From the NCBI GenBank assembly GCA_934454145.1, contig CAKSFT010000010.1:62001-126000 (forward strand): a stretch of DNA of 64,000 nt, written 5' to 3'. Shown here one piece after another: positions 43,325 through 52,040 of this stretch. Source of the DNA: an uncultured Clostridia bacterium (GTDB lineage Bacteria; Bacillota; Clostridia; UBA1381). The first letter of the stretch is position 1. Every line of letters begins with the position of its first letter. The translations under genes were made by a program, and so were the position numbers. Under the pieces are notes generated by a model. It was given only the letters and a program-made list of their open reading frames with translations. It was not told the DNA's origin and did no database searches.

Positions 43325-46300
43325 TTATTTTACAGTTATCTCCGACATCGGTTTTAATGTTTTCAGCGAATCAAGCGCAAAGCACTTGATTGTTTTTCCT
43401 TCTGTGCCTTCTGCAAATGTGTACTCTATCGCTGTACCGCTCTTTGTAAATTCTGCATCTGTAAATCTAAAGCTCTTTACATCGGTCAGTTTATTCCCGT
43501 CATATTCCGCAAGAATGACCGCAAAGCTGTATTTTTCGCCCAGTTTTGCAATGTTCACCTCTGCCGTGAATTTATTTCCTGTCACTTCGGCATCGTTTAT
43601 GGTTACAACTCCCGATTCTGCCTTGCGTTCCAGCAAATCTGCATAATGTATTTCAGAAATTTCTCCTGCCTTTGCAAGTTTTCTGAACAATGCATACGCA
43701 TCGTCAATTTCTGTCTTTGTCAGACTTTGTGCCCTGCCGTTATATGCGTCCAGTCTTTCTATATCGGTAAGTTCCCTTGCCGCTGTCCCGGTGAGCGCCA
43801 GGATTTGCGCACCGCTCCAGCTGTCATTTGCATATACGCTTATGCTCTTTATCAGTTTTCCCGGGTCAACATCAAGGCTGTACGAATATAACTTCCCGTG
43901 TTTTGTTTCTCCGCTGTCCGGGGTGACTTTCAGGTCATTTGCCTCAAATTCTGCCGCCGGTATATCATAAATGAACAATGCACCGGTTTCGCCCTCTGCA
44001 TCGTCGTTTACATATGCTGTATAGTCAGCCGTCGTCCCGTCGGCATACACAATCTGCCCGAGAGTTCCTCTTGCGCCCTTAAACGACACATCTGCCAGGA
44101 AATGAATACTGCTCAAAGCCTTTTCGGAATTGACCGTGATTGTCTGCACTTCTCCCGCTCTTTTTCCGCCTGTCAGCACTGCGCCCGTTGTCCTCACGGC
44201 AAACGGCACATCGGCCAATATATATCCGCTGTTTTGCTCCAGCGCTTTGTCAAAATATGTTTTATTCAGAATACTGTTTACCGCATACCCCGACGCCGTT
44301 CTCACTGTCAGGTAATTGTCAGGGTTTGCAGAGGCATTGTTTGCCTTCCCCGGTTCTTCGTAAACCACCGAGCCCAATGTGTACGAGTCCGAAATATCAA
44401 AAATTTCATATCCGCCGACAGCCGCATCTCTGAGAGCCTTTGCCTCTTCATACAGTGCGCGCTCATCATCTGTCAGCTTTTCTGCGCCGTATGCTTCAAG
44501 CATATCTATATACTTTATGTATTCATATATGTTTTCTGCCGTTATCTCTTCCTTCAGCTTTTCAACAGCATAACCTTTCATGTTCTGCGCTGTGGCGTTT
44601 ATCCCCGTCATTGCAAAGATACCCACGCTTGTCGACGCGCCGCAGCCCGACACCTCTATATATGAAAGCGTCTTTGTCGGATCGGCTGTGATTTCATAAA
44701 CAGGAAGATACATATTGTTTTTGTTATACTCAAGCTTATTGTCGCTGATGTCGAACCTGAGCACCGTTTCCTTTGGATTGTTGTAATCAATATGCCCAAA
44801 ATCACTTATAACCGACACTGCCGGTCTTATATTCTTTAGCTGAGGTGTATAAAGCCTTTCAACCTGTGCGGAATCGCCGCTGTAAACCTCTCCATAAAGA
44901 CTGTTGTAAGTTGTGTCCTTTTCGTACGAACCGTCAAGATAATGCAGAGTAAAATAGAAATTTGTTATATATGCGGAGTTCAACGCATAACAGGTAAATG
45001 CAATTTTGTCATATCTTCCGCCTTTGACATCAACCCTGACATTGTTCGGTGCGCCTTCATATCCGCCGACAACAACTGTGTTCTTCTTTGCCGTGTCAGT
45101 GCTTATGCCAAACGGATATCCGTTGTCGGCATATATATTTCCGTCAGGTTTTTTGAATGTGTCAAACGAATCTTTGTTGTAAACAACAATATTTCCGTCA
45201 TTCTTCGGATAATCGGCCGCAGCAAGCGTGCTTGCGTCCGTCCCCTCCGCATTGTGGAAGGTGACCGCATTTGCGGAATCCGACAAATCAAAAACCGTAT
45301 ATCTGCCTGCAAAAGAGTCAATTTTTGCCTTTACTGCATTGAATTTTGCCAAAGCGGTTTCGCTTAATGTTTCCCCTGCCGAGAGCTTATCCTCAATCTT
45401 CGCGACTGTCGGGGCATAATTATAATAATTTGTCCCATCGATTTGTTCTGCCGCGTCCAGTGCCTCAACCATTTTTTCCGCCGTCGCTCTCAGCCCCGTC
45501 ATCGCCAGAATTGTCGTGCTTGTATATTGGTCACACCCGGCAATTTCCACTCTGACCGCCTTCTTCAGCGGATTCAGCGGAATCTCATAGACCGGGAGTA
45601 TATAGCTTGCGTTTATCTTTGCGGTCAGGGTTTCCGGCGAAGCTATTGTGCCGTTTTCGCCAAGCTTTATGTCACTCAGATACATCGCCGTCAGCTTGGA
45701 TTGTTCCTTTGCCTCATCTGTTGACGGGTCGTTAAACCAGTTGTATCTGAAGCTTTCTATAATTGACACTGCCGGTTTTATTGTTTCATCGGACGGCGAC
45801 AAAAGCCCTTCTATGGTTTCATTACTATAGTACACTTCTCCGTTGATTTTTTTGTATTCGGTTTCCTGTTTATATGTGCCGTCTGCATAATATACCTTGA
45901 TGTCAAACTTGTTTATGTATGATACGTTCATCGCTGCCGCCGTGAACGCAATTGCGTCATAGTTCCCGTCGGGTATGTCTATCACGGCCTCTGTCGGACG
46001 GTTATATCCGCCCACGCTCACCAGGTTCTTTTTTTCAAGCTCCGTGCTGACTTTAAACGGATATCCGTTTTGCGCGACAAGATTCCCTTCACTGTTTTTA
46101 CAGCTGTCAAAGGCGGTTTTGTTAAACACCTTCAAAGTATTTTCGCCTCCGCTGTAGTCGGTCGGGGATATCCCCTCTGTTGCCGCGCCCGGCACATTGA
46201 ACCCAACAAGGTTTGCCGAAGCAGTCAGGTCAAAAACAGCGTATGGACTTTCACCCTGCGCCCCTGCGGGCACAACAGTATTTGCAAGCGCCAAAACCGC

Positions 46301-46336
46301 CGCCATTCCCACAGATAACAATTTGTTTGTTTTCAT
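43325..46336 (-). CDS. Exported modular protein with three repeated modules
   Basis: A 1003-residue secreted protein with signal peptide (1-26). Three tandem copies of the same module lie at about 30-290, 345-600 and 645-880. Recurrent marks are (Y/F)xxFD(L/I)(S/T)xS, DNGYPF or NGYPF, VxVGGY, YxDGxY, LPVYEI and a closing GC...AMTG. FIVAR-like helical linkers separate the copies. A short C-terminal beta domain (about 905-1003) follows. No enzyme family or anchor was recognised. AGGAGG lies nine bases before the ATG. It is the first gene of the operon, diverging from the AraC regulator, and probably the most highly expressed. Confidence 0.8.
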   Translation of the reverse strand: MKTNKLLSVGMAAVLALANTVVPAGAQGESPYAVFDLTASANLVGFNVPGAATEGISPTDYSGGENTLKVFNKTAFDSCKNSEGNLVAQNGYPFKVSTELEKKNLVSVGGYNRPTEAVIDIPDGNYDAIAFTAAAMNVSYINKFDIKVYYADGTYKQETEYKKINGEVYYSNETIEGLLSPSDETIKPAVSIIESFRYNWFNDPSTDEAKEQSKLTAMYLSDIKLGENGTIASPETLTAKINASYILPVYEIPLNPLKKAVRVEIAGCDQYTSTTILAMTGLRATAEKMVEALDAAEQIDGTNYYNYAPTVAKIEDKLSAGETLSETALAKFNAVKAKIDSFAGRYTVFDLSDSANAVTFHNAEGTDASTLAAADYPKNDGNIVVYNKDSFDTFKKPDGNIYADNGYPFGISTDTAKKNTVVVGGYEGAPNNVRVDVKGGRYDKIAFTCYALNSAYITNFYFTLHYLDGSYEKDTTYNSLYGEVYSGDSAQVERLYTPQLKNIRPAVSVISDFGHIDYNNPKETVLRFDISDNKLEYNKNNMYLPVYEITADPTKTLSYIEVSGCGASTSVGIFAMTGINATAQNMKGYAVEKLKEEITAENIYEYIKYIDMLEAYGAEKLTDDERALYEEAKALRDAAVGGYEIFDISDSYTLGSVVYEEPGKANNASANPDNYLTVRTASGYAVNSILNKTYFDKALEQNSGYILADVPFAVRTTGAVLTGGKRAGEVQTITVNSEKALSSIHFLADVSFKGARGTLGQIVYADGTTADYTAYVNDDAEGETGALFIYDIPAAEFEANDLKVTPDSGETKHGKLYSYSLDVDPGKLIKSISVYANDSWSGAQILALTGTAARELTDIERLDAYNGRAQSLTKTEIDDAYALFRKLAKAGEISEIHYADLLERKAESGVVTINDAEVTGNKFTAEVNIAKLGEKYSFAVILAEYDGNKLTDVKSFRFTDAEFTKSGTAIEYTFAEGTEGKTIKCFALDSLKTLKPMSEITVK

Positions 46337-46429
46337 CTTTTTCAGCCTCCTGTATTTTTTTTAAGTTCTCCCGTGCTGCCATTCTCTCTTGTGAAAAATA
46401 AATAATTTTTCAAAAATATCTTTAAAATT

Positions 46430-46458
46430 ATTATACTGCAAATGCTCTTCTTTTGCCA
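46430..46458 (-). promoter_or_regulatory. Promoter of the exported-protein operon
   Basis: Minus strand TGGCAA (46453-46458), 17-bp spacer, TATAAT (46430-46435). The -35 box is poor while the -10 is perfect, as expected for an activator-dependent promoter under the divergent AraC protein. The 301-bp gap 46337-46637 holds this and the regulator's promoter. Confidence 0.55.
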
Positions 46459-46576
46459 TACGTAAAACAATCTAAAAACGGCTTTTTATTTAATCAAAGT
46501 CAATTATTTGGTAAATATTGCATTATTTTTTTTGTTTTTATACTGTATTATGTTATATTTTCAACAATTTTCTTTG

Positions 46577-46605
46577 TTGACAACAAAAATAATATGTGTT
46601 ATTAT
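46577..46605 (+). promoter_or_regulatory. Promoter of the AraC-family regulator
   Basis: TTGACA (46577-46582), 17-bp spacer, TATTAT (46600-46605). Confidence 0.8.
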
Positions 46606-46637
46606 ACAACTAACAATACAGAGAAAGGACAGACATT

Positions 46638-47411
46638 ATGGAAAAATATTTTTATGTTAATTATGGTTATCACGAGATGCCTTCGGGCACGCCGTGGCGT
46701 TTGCAATCATTTATCTATAATCGACTTCACTACATAACAAAAGGCTCCGGATATTTCATGCACAACAACGAAAAAATGCCCCTTACGCCGGGGTATGTAT
46801 ACCTTATTCCGTTTCAGTTTGAATATCACCCGTGTTACAGTGAAAACACACAGTTTACACACCTTTATGTGGATTTTCTTTCCACTCAGATATTCAATTT
46901 CACATCTCCGCTGATATTTCGTGCAGACGAGCACCGCGCGCTTTATCATGCACTTTCTGCCCTTGCCGATTATCTGTATGACGACTGTCCGCTCCACCGC
47001 GGAATGAACAAATCCCCCGAGGTGTCCCTTCTTTTCAATTCTGTCATGGAAATGATAAACCATTATTACAAAATCAACTACAACAATGACGACCGCATAT
47101 CTGCCGTTTTGCAGTTTATACAGCAAAATTACAGTTCTGACATCACTCTTGATGACATGGCAAATCTTGTCCATCTCGAAAAAAACTATTTTTCAAAAAT
47201 ATTCAAAAACAACATTCACTTTTCGCCATATCAATATCTGAAGCAATACCGCCTTGCAATGGGATACAGCTTTTTGCAAAACGGACATTCCGTGACAGAG
47301 GCGGCAAGGCTTTCCGGCTACAATTCGATTTATGCATTTTCCAACGCCATAAAAAAGCACACATTTTATCCGCCGCAGTTCTGGATTAATCACAGCGGCT
47401 CTTATACATAA
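46638..47411 (+). CDS. AraC-family transcriptional regulator
   Basis: A 257-residue regulator. The N-terminal cupin-like sensor domain (about 1-120, with GSGYFMHNNEKMPLTPGYVY) should bind a sugar ligand. The C-terminal pair of helix-turn-helix motifs (about 150-250, ITLDDMANLVHLEKNYFSKI and VTEAARLSGYNSIYAFSNAI) binds DNA. AAAGGA is ten bases before the ATG. It diverges from the seven-gene secreted-protein operon and converges on the GH29 fucosidase gene. Local control of both is the natural inference. Confidence 0.93.
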   Translation: MEKYFYVNYGYHEMPSGTPWRLQSFIYNRLHYITKGSGYFMHNNEKMPLTPGYVYLIPFQFEYHPCYSENTQFTHLYVDFLSTQIFNFTSPLIFRADEHRALYHALSALADYLYDDCPLHRGMNKSPEVSLLFNSVMEMINHYYKINYNNDDRISAVLQFIQQNYSSDITLDDMANLVHLEKNYFSKIFKNNIHFSPYQYLKQYRLAMGYSFLQNGHSVTEAARLSGYNSIYAFSNAIKKHTFYPPQFWINHSGSYT

Positions 47412-47456
47412 AGAAACAGCCCGGCGCAATGCGCCGGGCTGTTTCTTTATTTTTTT
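47408..47456. terminator. Bidirectional terminator between araC-type gene and GH29
   Basis: A 20-bp perfect stem (47408-47427, 47431-47450) with loop AAT and T runs on both sides. The regulator's stop codon lies in the left arm and the fucosidase stop codon in the right arm. Confidence 0.97.
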
Positions 47457-48697
47457 ATAGTCGCTTTTGCAACTCTTATTCCATAAAATTTCCCGTATGA
47501 ATTTCCCACCATGTTTACGGTAAGCCATTTCCCTTTTTGGGAAAACTCCATCGGCTCCCTGTTGTCCAGCCAGTGTATTTCCTCAATCTCATCTTCGACA
47601 TCACCAAAGGCATAGACACCCGAATAAAGCCCGTTGTCCAAAACCACGTGTTCATATCCTTTTGACGCCAGGTCAATGCAGAAAATGTAAAGCGCACTGC
47701 CATCCTCGCTTTTTAATATATAGCTTTTCCCGCAGCTTTTTGCGCAATATGGTCTTGATTTGTATATTGCCTCCCCAAACAAGTCCATCCACTCGCCCAC
47801 AATCCGCATCTCTGCCTCCTCAAAAGGCACTATTGCCCCCTGTGCCTCCGGGCCAATGTTTATCATATAGTTTGCACCGTATCTTCTGCAAGTACAAAGG
47901 GTGTTTATTATCTCTTGCGGTGACTTATAGCACAAATCGTATTTGCTATAACCCCATGTACTGTTCAGGGTCTGGCACATTTCCGCGCTCTTATACTTTT
48001 TGTGTCCCTCTCTGTTTATTTCCTGCGGAATCCCTTGCTCGAAGGTCAGCACGTCCAGCTCATCACTGCCGTTTGCACCCCTTTTCTGTATGCCTGTGTT
48101 GTTCACAATGATTGCTTCCGGCTGGTATTTTCTTATCATTTTATAAAGCTTGTCTTCCTTCCAGTCCGCATCTTTTTTGGACCAGTTTCCGTCAAACCAA
48201 AATCCGCCGATTTTGCCATAATTTTTGCAGAGAATTTCAACGCTGTCGCTCAGATATTCCAGATATCTGTCAAAGTTTTCCTCAAAGTCTTTGTTGAACC
48301 AGTCCAAGGTCGTGTGATACAAAAACGGCACAATTCTCTGACGGTTACATTCATCAACAAATTCACGCACCAAATCCCTCTTTGCCGGGGAATGCGGCGC
48401 GTCATACTTGTTCAGTCCGCATGTATCATACAAAGAAAATCCCTCATGATGCCTTGTCGTCAGTGTGGCATATCTGCAGCCCGAGTCTTTGGCAAGCCCG
48501 ACAATCTTTTCTGCGTCAAAATCCTTTGCCGTAAAACTGTCGGCAAGCTTCATGTATTCCTGCATCGAGATGCCCTCATAATTTGTAAAATACCATTCTC
48601 CGCACTCCAATTGCGAATAAAGCCCCCAATGTATAAACATGCCAAAGCCCAGTTTTTCATAGTCTTTTATGTATTTTGCCGGTGTAGGTACACTCAT
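47447..48697 (-). CDS. GH29 alpha-L-fucosidase, intracellular
   Basis: A 416-residue alpha-L-fucosidase that removes terminal fucose by a retaining mechanism. Family marks are GMFIHWGLYSQ (19-29), TTRHHEGFSLYD (80-91) and the nucleophile aspartate in GGFWFDGNW (Asp169), followed by a C-terminal beta domain. There is no signal peptide, so it acts on imported fucosylated oligosaccharides. The protein is on the short side for the family because extra C-terminal modules are absent. GGGAGG precedes the ATG. It has its own perfect promoter and converges on the AraC regulator, which suggests it belongs to the same glycan-utilisation locus. Confidence 0.93.
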   Translation of the reverse strand: MSVPTPAKYIKDYEKLGFGMFIHWGLYSQLECGEWYFTNYEGISMQEYMKLADSFTAKDFDAEKIVGLAKDSGCRYATLTTRHHEGFSLYDTCGLNKYDAPHSPAKRDLVREFVDECNRQRIVPFLYHTTLDWFNKDFEENFDRYLEYLSDSVEILCKNYGKIGGFWFDGNWSKKDADWKEDKLYKMIRKYQPEAIIVNNTGIQKRGANGSDELDVLTFEQGIPQEINREGHKKYKSAEMCQTLNSTWGYSKYDLCYKSPQEIINTLCTCRRYGANYMINIGPEAQGAIVPFEEAEMRIVGEWMDLFGEAIYKSRPYCAKSCGKSYILKSEDGSALYIFCIDLASKGYEHVVLDNGLYSGVYAFGDVEDEIEEIHWLDNREPMEFSQKGKWLTVNMVGNSYGKFYGIRVAKATIKK

Positions 48698-48830
48698 ATT
48701 ATAAATCCTCCCTGATAGTCAAATATCCCCGTGATATTTTTATGAATTTTGCCCAAAGGCAGTTAAAGATATTTTTGAAATTCACTTATTTATCAAGAAA
48801 GAGCGTACCAAAAAACTCTGTATGACAGCA

Positions 48831-48859
48831 ATTATAGCATATATATCCCCCTGTGTCAA
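48831..48859 (-). promoter_or_regulatory. GH29 promoter
   Basis: Minus strand TTGACA (48854-48859), 17-bp spacer, TGCTATAAT with -10 at 48831-48836. This is a full consensus extended promoter. The leader is about 130 nt; nothing else was recognised in 48698-48830. Confidence 0.85.
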
Positions 48860-48899
48860 TCAAAAAGTTTTTTTTATTTTCTGCCATATACAAAAAAAC

Positions 48900-48926
48900 C
48901 GCATTGTGTAACACAATGCGTTTTTT
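48900..48926. terminator. Terminator after trkH
   Basis: CGCATTGTG (48900-48908) pairs with CACAATGCG (48912-48920), loop TAA, with T runs in both directions. Confidence 0.85.
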
Positions 48927-48976
48927 CTTATGGCAAGCGTTCAAACCGTATCATACGGATTGCCGACACTCTTTTA

Positions 48977-50413
48977 TTATCTTTTCCACGTATACGGCGA
49001 GAACAATATCAGCATCGGGAATATCTCAAGCCTTCCGGCAATCATGTCAAAGGTCAGCACCAGGGTTGACAAATCGGAATAAACCGAAAAGTTTTTGGTC
49101 GGTCCCACCTCTGCAAATCCCGGTCCGACATTGTTCAGCGTTGTCGCAACTGCAGTGAAATTTGTCGTAAAGTCAAGATTGTCGGCACTTATGATAAGGA
49201 TTGAAGCCGCAAATATCGCCAGATATGACATCATAAACACATTTATTACGCGCACCGTTTCATGCTCCACAGGTCTTTTGTTCATCATGATTCTGTGTGT
49301 GCTTTTCGGGCTTGCAGCAATCTTTACTTCCTTTACAATGCTTTTTAAAAATATAATTATCCTGGAAACCTTCATGCCGCCGCCCGTGCTGCCGGCGCAC
49401 GCCCCGACAAACATCAGCGCAAGCAATATAGTTTTTGAAAACTGCGGCCATTTGTCAAAGTCACATGTCGCATATCCTGTTGTTGTTATGATTGACGCAA
49501 CCTGAAACATGCTGTGGCGCACAGCATGTGCAATTGTGGGGAACAATCCCCTGCAATTAAAGCATATAAGCGCCGCCGAAACAAAGATGATGCCGAGATA
49601 TGCCCTGAATTCTTCCGAGCGTAGCGCAAGCCTGAAACGTTTCATCAAGAACAGATAATACAACGAAAAATCCACACCGAATATAATCATAAAAACAGTG
49701 ATTACATTCTGCACATACGGCGAATATTCCGCTATACTCGAATTTTTAACGGCAAATCCGCCCGTCCCCGCCGTGCCGAAAGACAACGTGAGCGCCTCAA
49801 AAAGACTCAGCCCACCAAAAAGAAGCATCACAACCTGCACCGCTGTAAAGGCTATATATATACCATAGAGAATCTTTGCCGTAGAGCCGACCTTGGGGAC
49901 AAGCTTGTTCACCGAAGGCCCGGGGCTTTCCGCTTTTATGAGATAAAGGTTGCTCCCCCCGGCAAGCGGCAAAACAGCCACAAGAAAGACCAGGACGCCC
50001 ATTCCGCCAATCCAATGCGTAAAACTCCGCCAAAACAACAGTGACTTTGCAACCGATTCCACATCCGATAAAACCGATGCACCCGTCGTCGTAAACCCCG
50101 ATGCAGTTTCAAACAGAGCATTGGCAAAATTGGGGATACAGCCCGACACAAAAAACGGCACCGCGCCAAATATACTTATAACAATCCAGCTCAGGGCAAC
50201 TATTGCAAAGCCCTCTTTTGCATACATGCTTTTGCGGCGGACACGCACCGAAAGCAAAAGCGCACTTGCCAAAAGACACAAGCCAATACTTATCAGATAG
50301 ACATATATCAGCGGTTCGTGATACAACAAAGAGCATATCAACGGAAGTACCATACACACCGCCTCAAACCCGACAACCCAGCCAAGGGTATGTAAAACAA
50401 CTCTATAATTCAT
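48977..50413 (-). CDS. trkH: Potassium uptake protein, TrkH/KtrB family
   Basis: A 478-residue K+-translocating subunit with four M1-P-M2 repeats. The pore loops are visible as SGFTTTGASVL, GTAGTGGFAVKNSS, SIITTTGYATCDFD and TLNNVGPGFAEVGP, each carrying the expected selectivity glycine. GGAGTG is ten bases before the ATG, which lies seven bases after the trkA stop. Together they form a two-gene K+ uptake operon; TrkA-type RCK protein gates the channel. Confidence 0.95.
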   Translation of the reverse strand: MNYRVVLHTLGWVVGFEAVCMVLPLICSLLYHEPLIYVYLISIGLCLLASALLLSVRVRRKSMYAKEGFAIVALSWIVISIFGAVPFFVSGCIPNFANALFETASGFTTTGASVLSDVESVAKSLLFWRSFTHWIGGMGVLVFLVAVLPLAGGSNLYLIKAESPGPSVNKLVPKVGSTAKILYGIYIAFTAVQVVMLLFGGLSLFEALTLSFGTAGTGGFAVKNSSIAEYSPYVQNVITVFMIIFGVDFSLYYLFLMKRFRLALRSEEFRAYLGIIFVSAALICFNCRGLFPTIAHAVRHSMFQVASIITTTGYATCDFDKWPQFSKTILLALMFVGACAGSTGGGMKVSRIIIFLKSIVKEVKIAASPKSTHRIMMNKRPVEHETVRVINVFMMSYLAIFAASILIISADNLDFTTNFTAVATTLNNVGPGFAEVGPTKNFSVYSDLSTLVLTFDMIAGRLEIFPMLILFSPYTWKR

Positions 50414-50420
50414 TTTTCGT

Positions 50421-51779
50421 TCACTCCAAAATATCGTTTATGTCCTTAAAGCCCGTTTCCGTTGTGACAACAATTACGGTATCCTGCGGCAGAATAATGT
50501 CACTCCCCTTTGGGTTTATAATCCTTCCGTTGCGGTTGATGCATGCAATCAAAATATCTTTTTTCAGCCTCAGCTTTTCAATAGGCATGTTCAGCACCGG
50601 CGAATCTTCGCCTATCCTGAATTCAAGTGCCTCCGCCTTGCCGTCCAGGATATAATGCATTGTTTCTATATTGCTCCCCATTGAGTTTTTCTTTGCACGC
50701 ACAAATTTTACGATATATTCCGCCGTGATGTTTTTGGGGTATATAATCGTGTCAAGGTTCAGTGTGTTTATAACCTCGTCATATGCGATACGGTTTATTT
50801 TTGTGACAAGCTTGCCGTCCGTTTTGCTTTTTGCAAAAAGCGAAAGCATGATGTTTTCTTCGTCAATATTGGTGAGTGCAACAAAAGACTCCACACCCTC
50901 TATTCCCTGCTCCAGCAAAAGATTCTTTTCCGAACCGTCGCCGTGTATGATCGCGGCTTTCGGCAAAAGGCTGCAAAGTTCCTCACATCTCTTCTCGTCC
51001 TGTTCGATTATTTTTACGTTTATCCCGGTCTGCAAAAGCTGCTGTGCAAGATAATATGCAGTCGCGCCGCCCCCCACGATAATCGTGTTTTTTGCCTTGT
51101 TGGTTTTTATCCCCGCTTTTTTGAAAAATGCCGAGCCGTTTTTGAGTGAAGCGACAATGCTTATCAAATCGCCGCCCTCAAGCACAAAATCCCCCTTTGG
51201 GATAAACGCCTGTTCACCGCGCTCCACACCGCATACCAAAACATCACAATTCAGCTTTGAATGTATCTCGGAAACCTTCATATTGTCAAGTATGGCATTG
51301 TCGCCGATTCTGAACTTTAAAATCTCAACCCTTCCTTTTGCAAAGGTGTCAATCTGTATTGCCGAAGGGAATCTCAGCACCCTTGCAATTTCGCTTGCCG
51401 CCGCCTGCTCCGGGTTTATAATCATGGCAAGCCCCAAATCCCCCTTGAAAAGATTCAGTTCTTTGCTGTATTCGGGCTTTCTCACACGGGCAATGGTGCG
51501 GCGCGCCCCTGATTTTTTTGCAACCAGGCATGTCAGGAGGTTCAATTCGTCAGAACCTGTCACCGCAATCAGGATATCTGTGTCTTTTATGCCTGCCTCC
51601 AGCAAAGTGTCGATGCTCGCGCCGCTCCCAACGACACCCATGACATCATTTCTGTTTATTATGTCCTGTGTCACATTGTGCTTTATATCAATAACCGTTA
51701 CGTTGTGTTCCTTCTCACTGCTCAAATCCTGTGCCAGCTTTTGACCGACTTTGCCGCAGCCTACAATAATAATATTCAT
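50421..51779 (-). CDS. trkA: Trk system potassium transport regulator TrkA
   Basis: A 452-residue peripheral protein with two RCK (Rossmann plus TrkA-C) units: NIIIVGCGKVGQKLA at the N-terminus and NTIIVGGGATAYYLAQQL near residue 235. Each is followed by a TrkA-C ligand-binding part (EILKFRIGDNA, ALEFRIGEDSP). It binds NAD(H) or nucleotides and gates TrkH, encoded next. AAGGAGCGG precedes the ATG. First gene of the operon. Confidence 0.96.
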   Translation of the reverse strand: MNIIIVGCGKVGQKLAQDLSSEKEHNVTVIDIKHNVTQDIINRNDVMGVVGSGASIDTLLEAGIKDTDILIAVTGSDELNLLTCLVAKKSGARRTIARVRKPEYSKELNLFKGDLGLAMIINPEQAAASEIARVLRFPSAIQIDTFAKGRVEILKFRIGDNAILDNMKVSEIHSKLNCDVLVCGVERGEQAFIPKGDFVLEGGDLISIVASLKNGSAFFKKAGIKTNKAKNTIIVGGGATAYYLAQQLLQTGINVKIIEQDEKRCEELCSLLPKAAIIHGDGSEKNLLLEQGIEGVESFVALTNIDEENIMLSLFAKSKTDGKLVTKINRIAYDEVINTLNLDTIIYPKNITAEYIVKFVRAKKNSMGSNIETMHYILDGKAEALEFRIGEDSPVLNMPIEKLRLKKDILIACINRNGRIINPKGSDIILPQDTVIVVTTETGFKDINDILE

Positions 51780-51835
51780 TTATTCCGCTCCTTAAAAAAC
51801 ACCTTTGAACCGTCTGTTCTCTTTTAAACGTGGTT

Positions 51836-51864
51836 AGTATATCACATATTATATCATAATACAA
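51836..51864 (-). promoter_or_regulatory. trkA promoter
   Basis: Minus strand TTGTAT (51859-51864), 17-bp spacer, TGATATACT with -10 at 51836-51841. Confidence 0.6.
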
Positions 51865-51980
51865 TGGATATTCCTCAAATTTTACGATATTTTAGCATTT
51901 CCGAATGTGGTTTTTGTTATTTTTTTCAAAAAAATTAAGTCCCGTCGGCATTTGTAACAAAATGTTAACATTTTGTGCAT

Positions 51981-52009
51981 TGACCTTTCACCCGTTCTGT
52001 GCTAAAATA
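51981..52009 (+). promoter_or_regulatory. Promoter of the SLH-peptidase gene
   Basis: TTGACC (51981-51986), 17-bp spacer, TGCTAAAAT with -10 at 52004-52009. Confidence 0.72.
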
Positions 52010-52040
52010 ATACCTGAATCAAAAGACAGAAGGTGAAATT

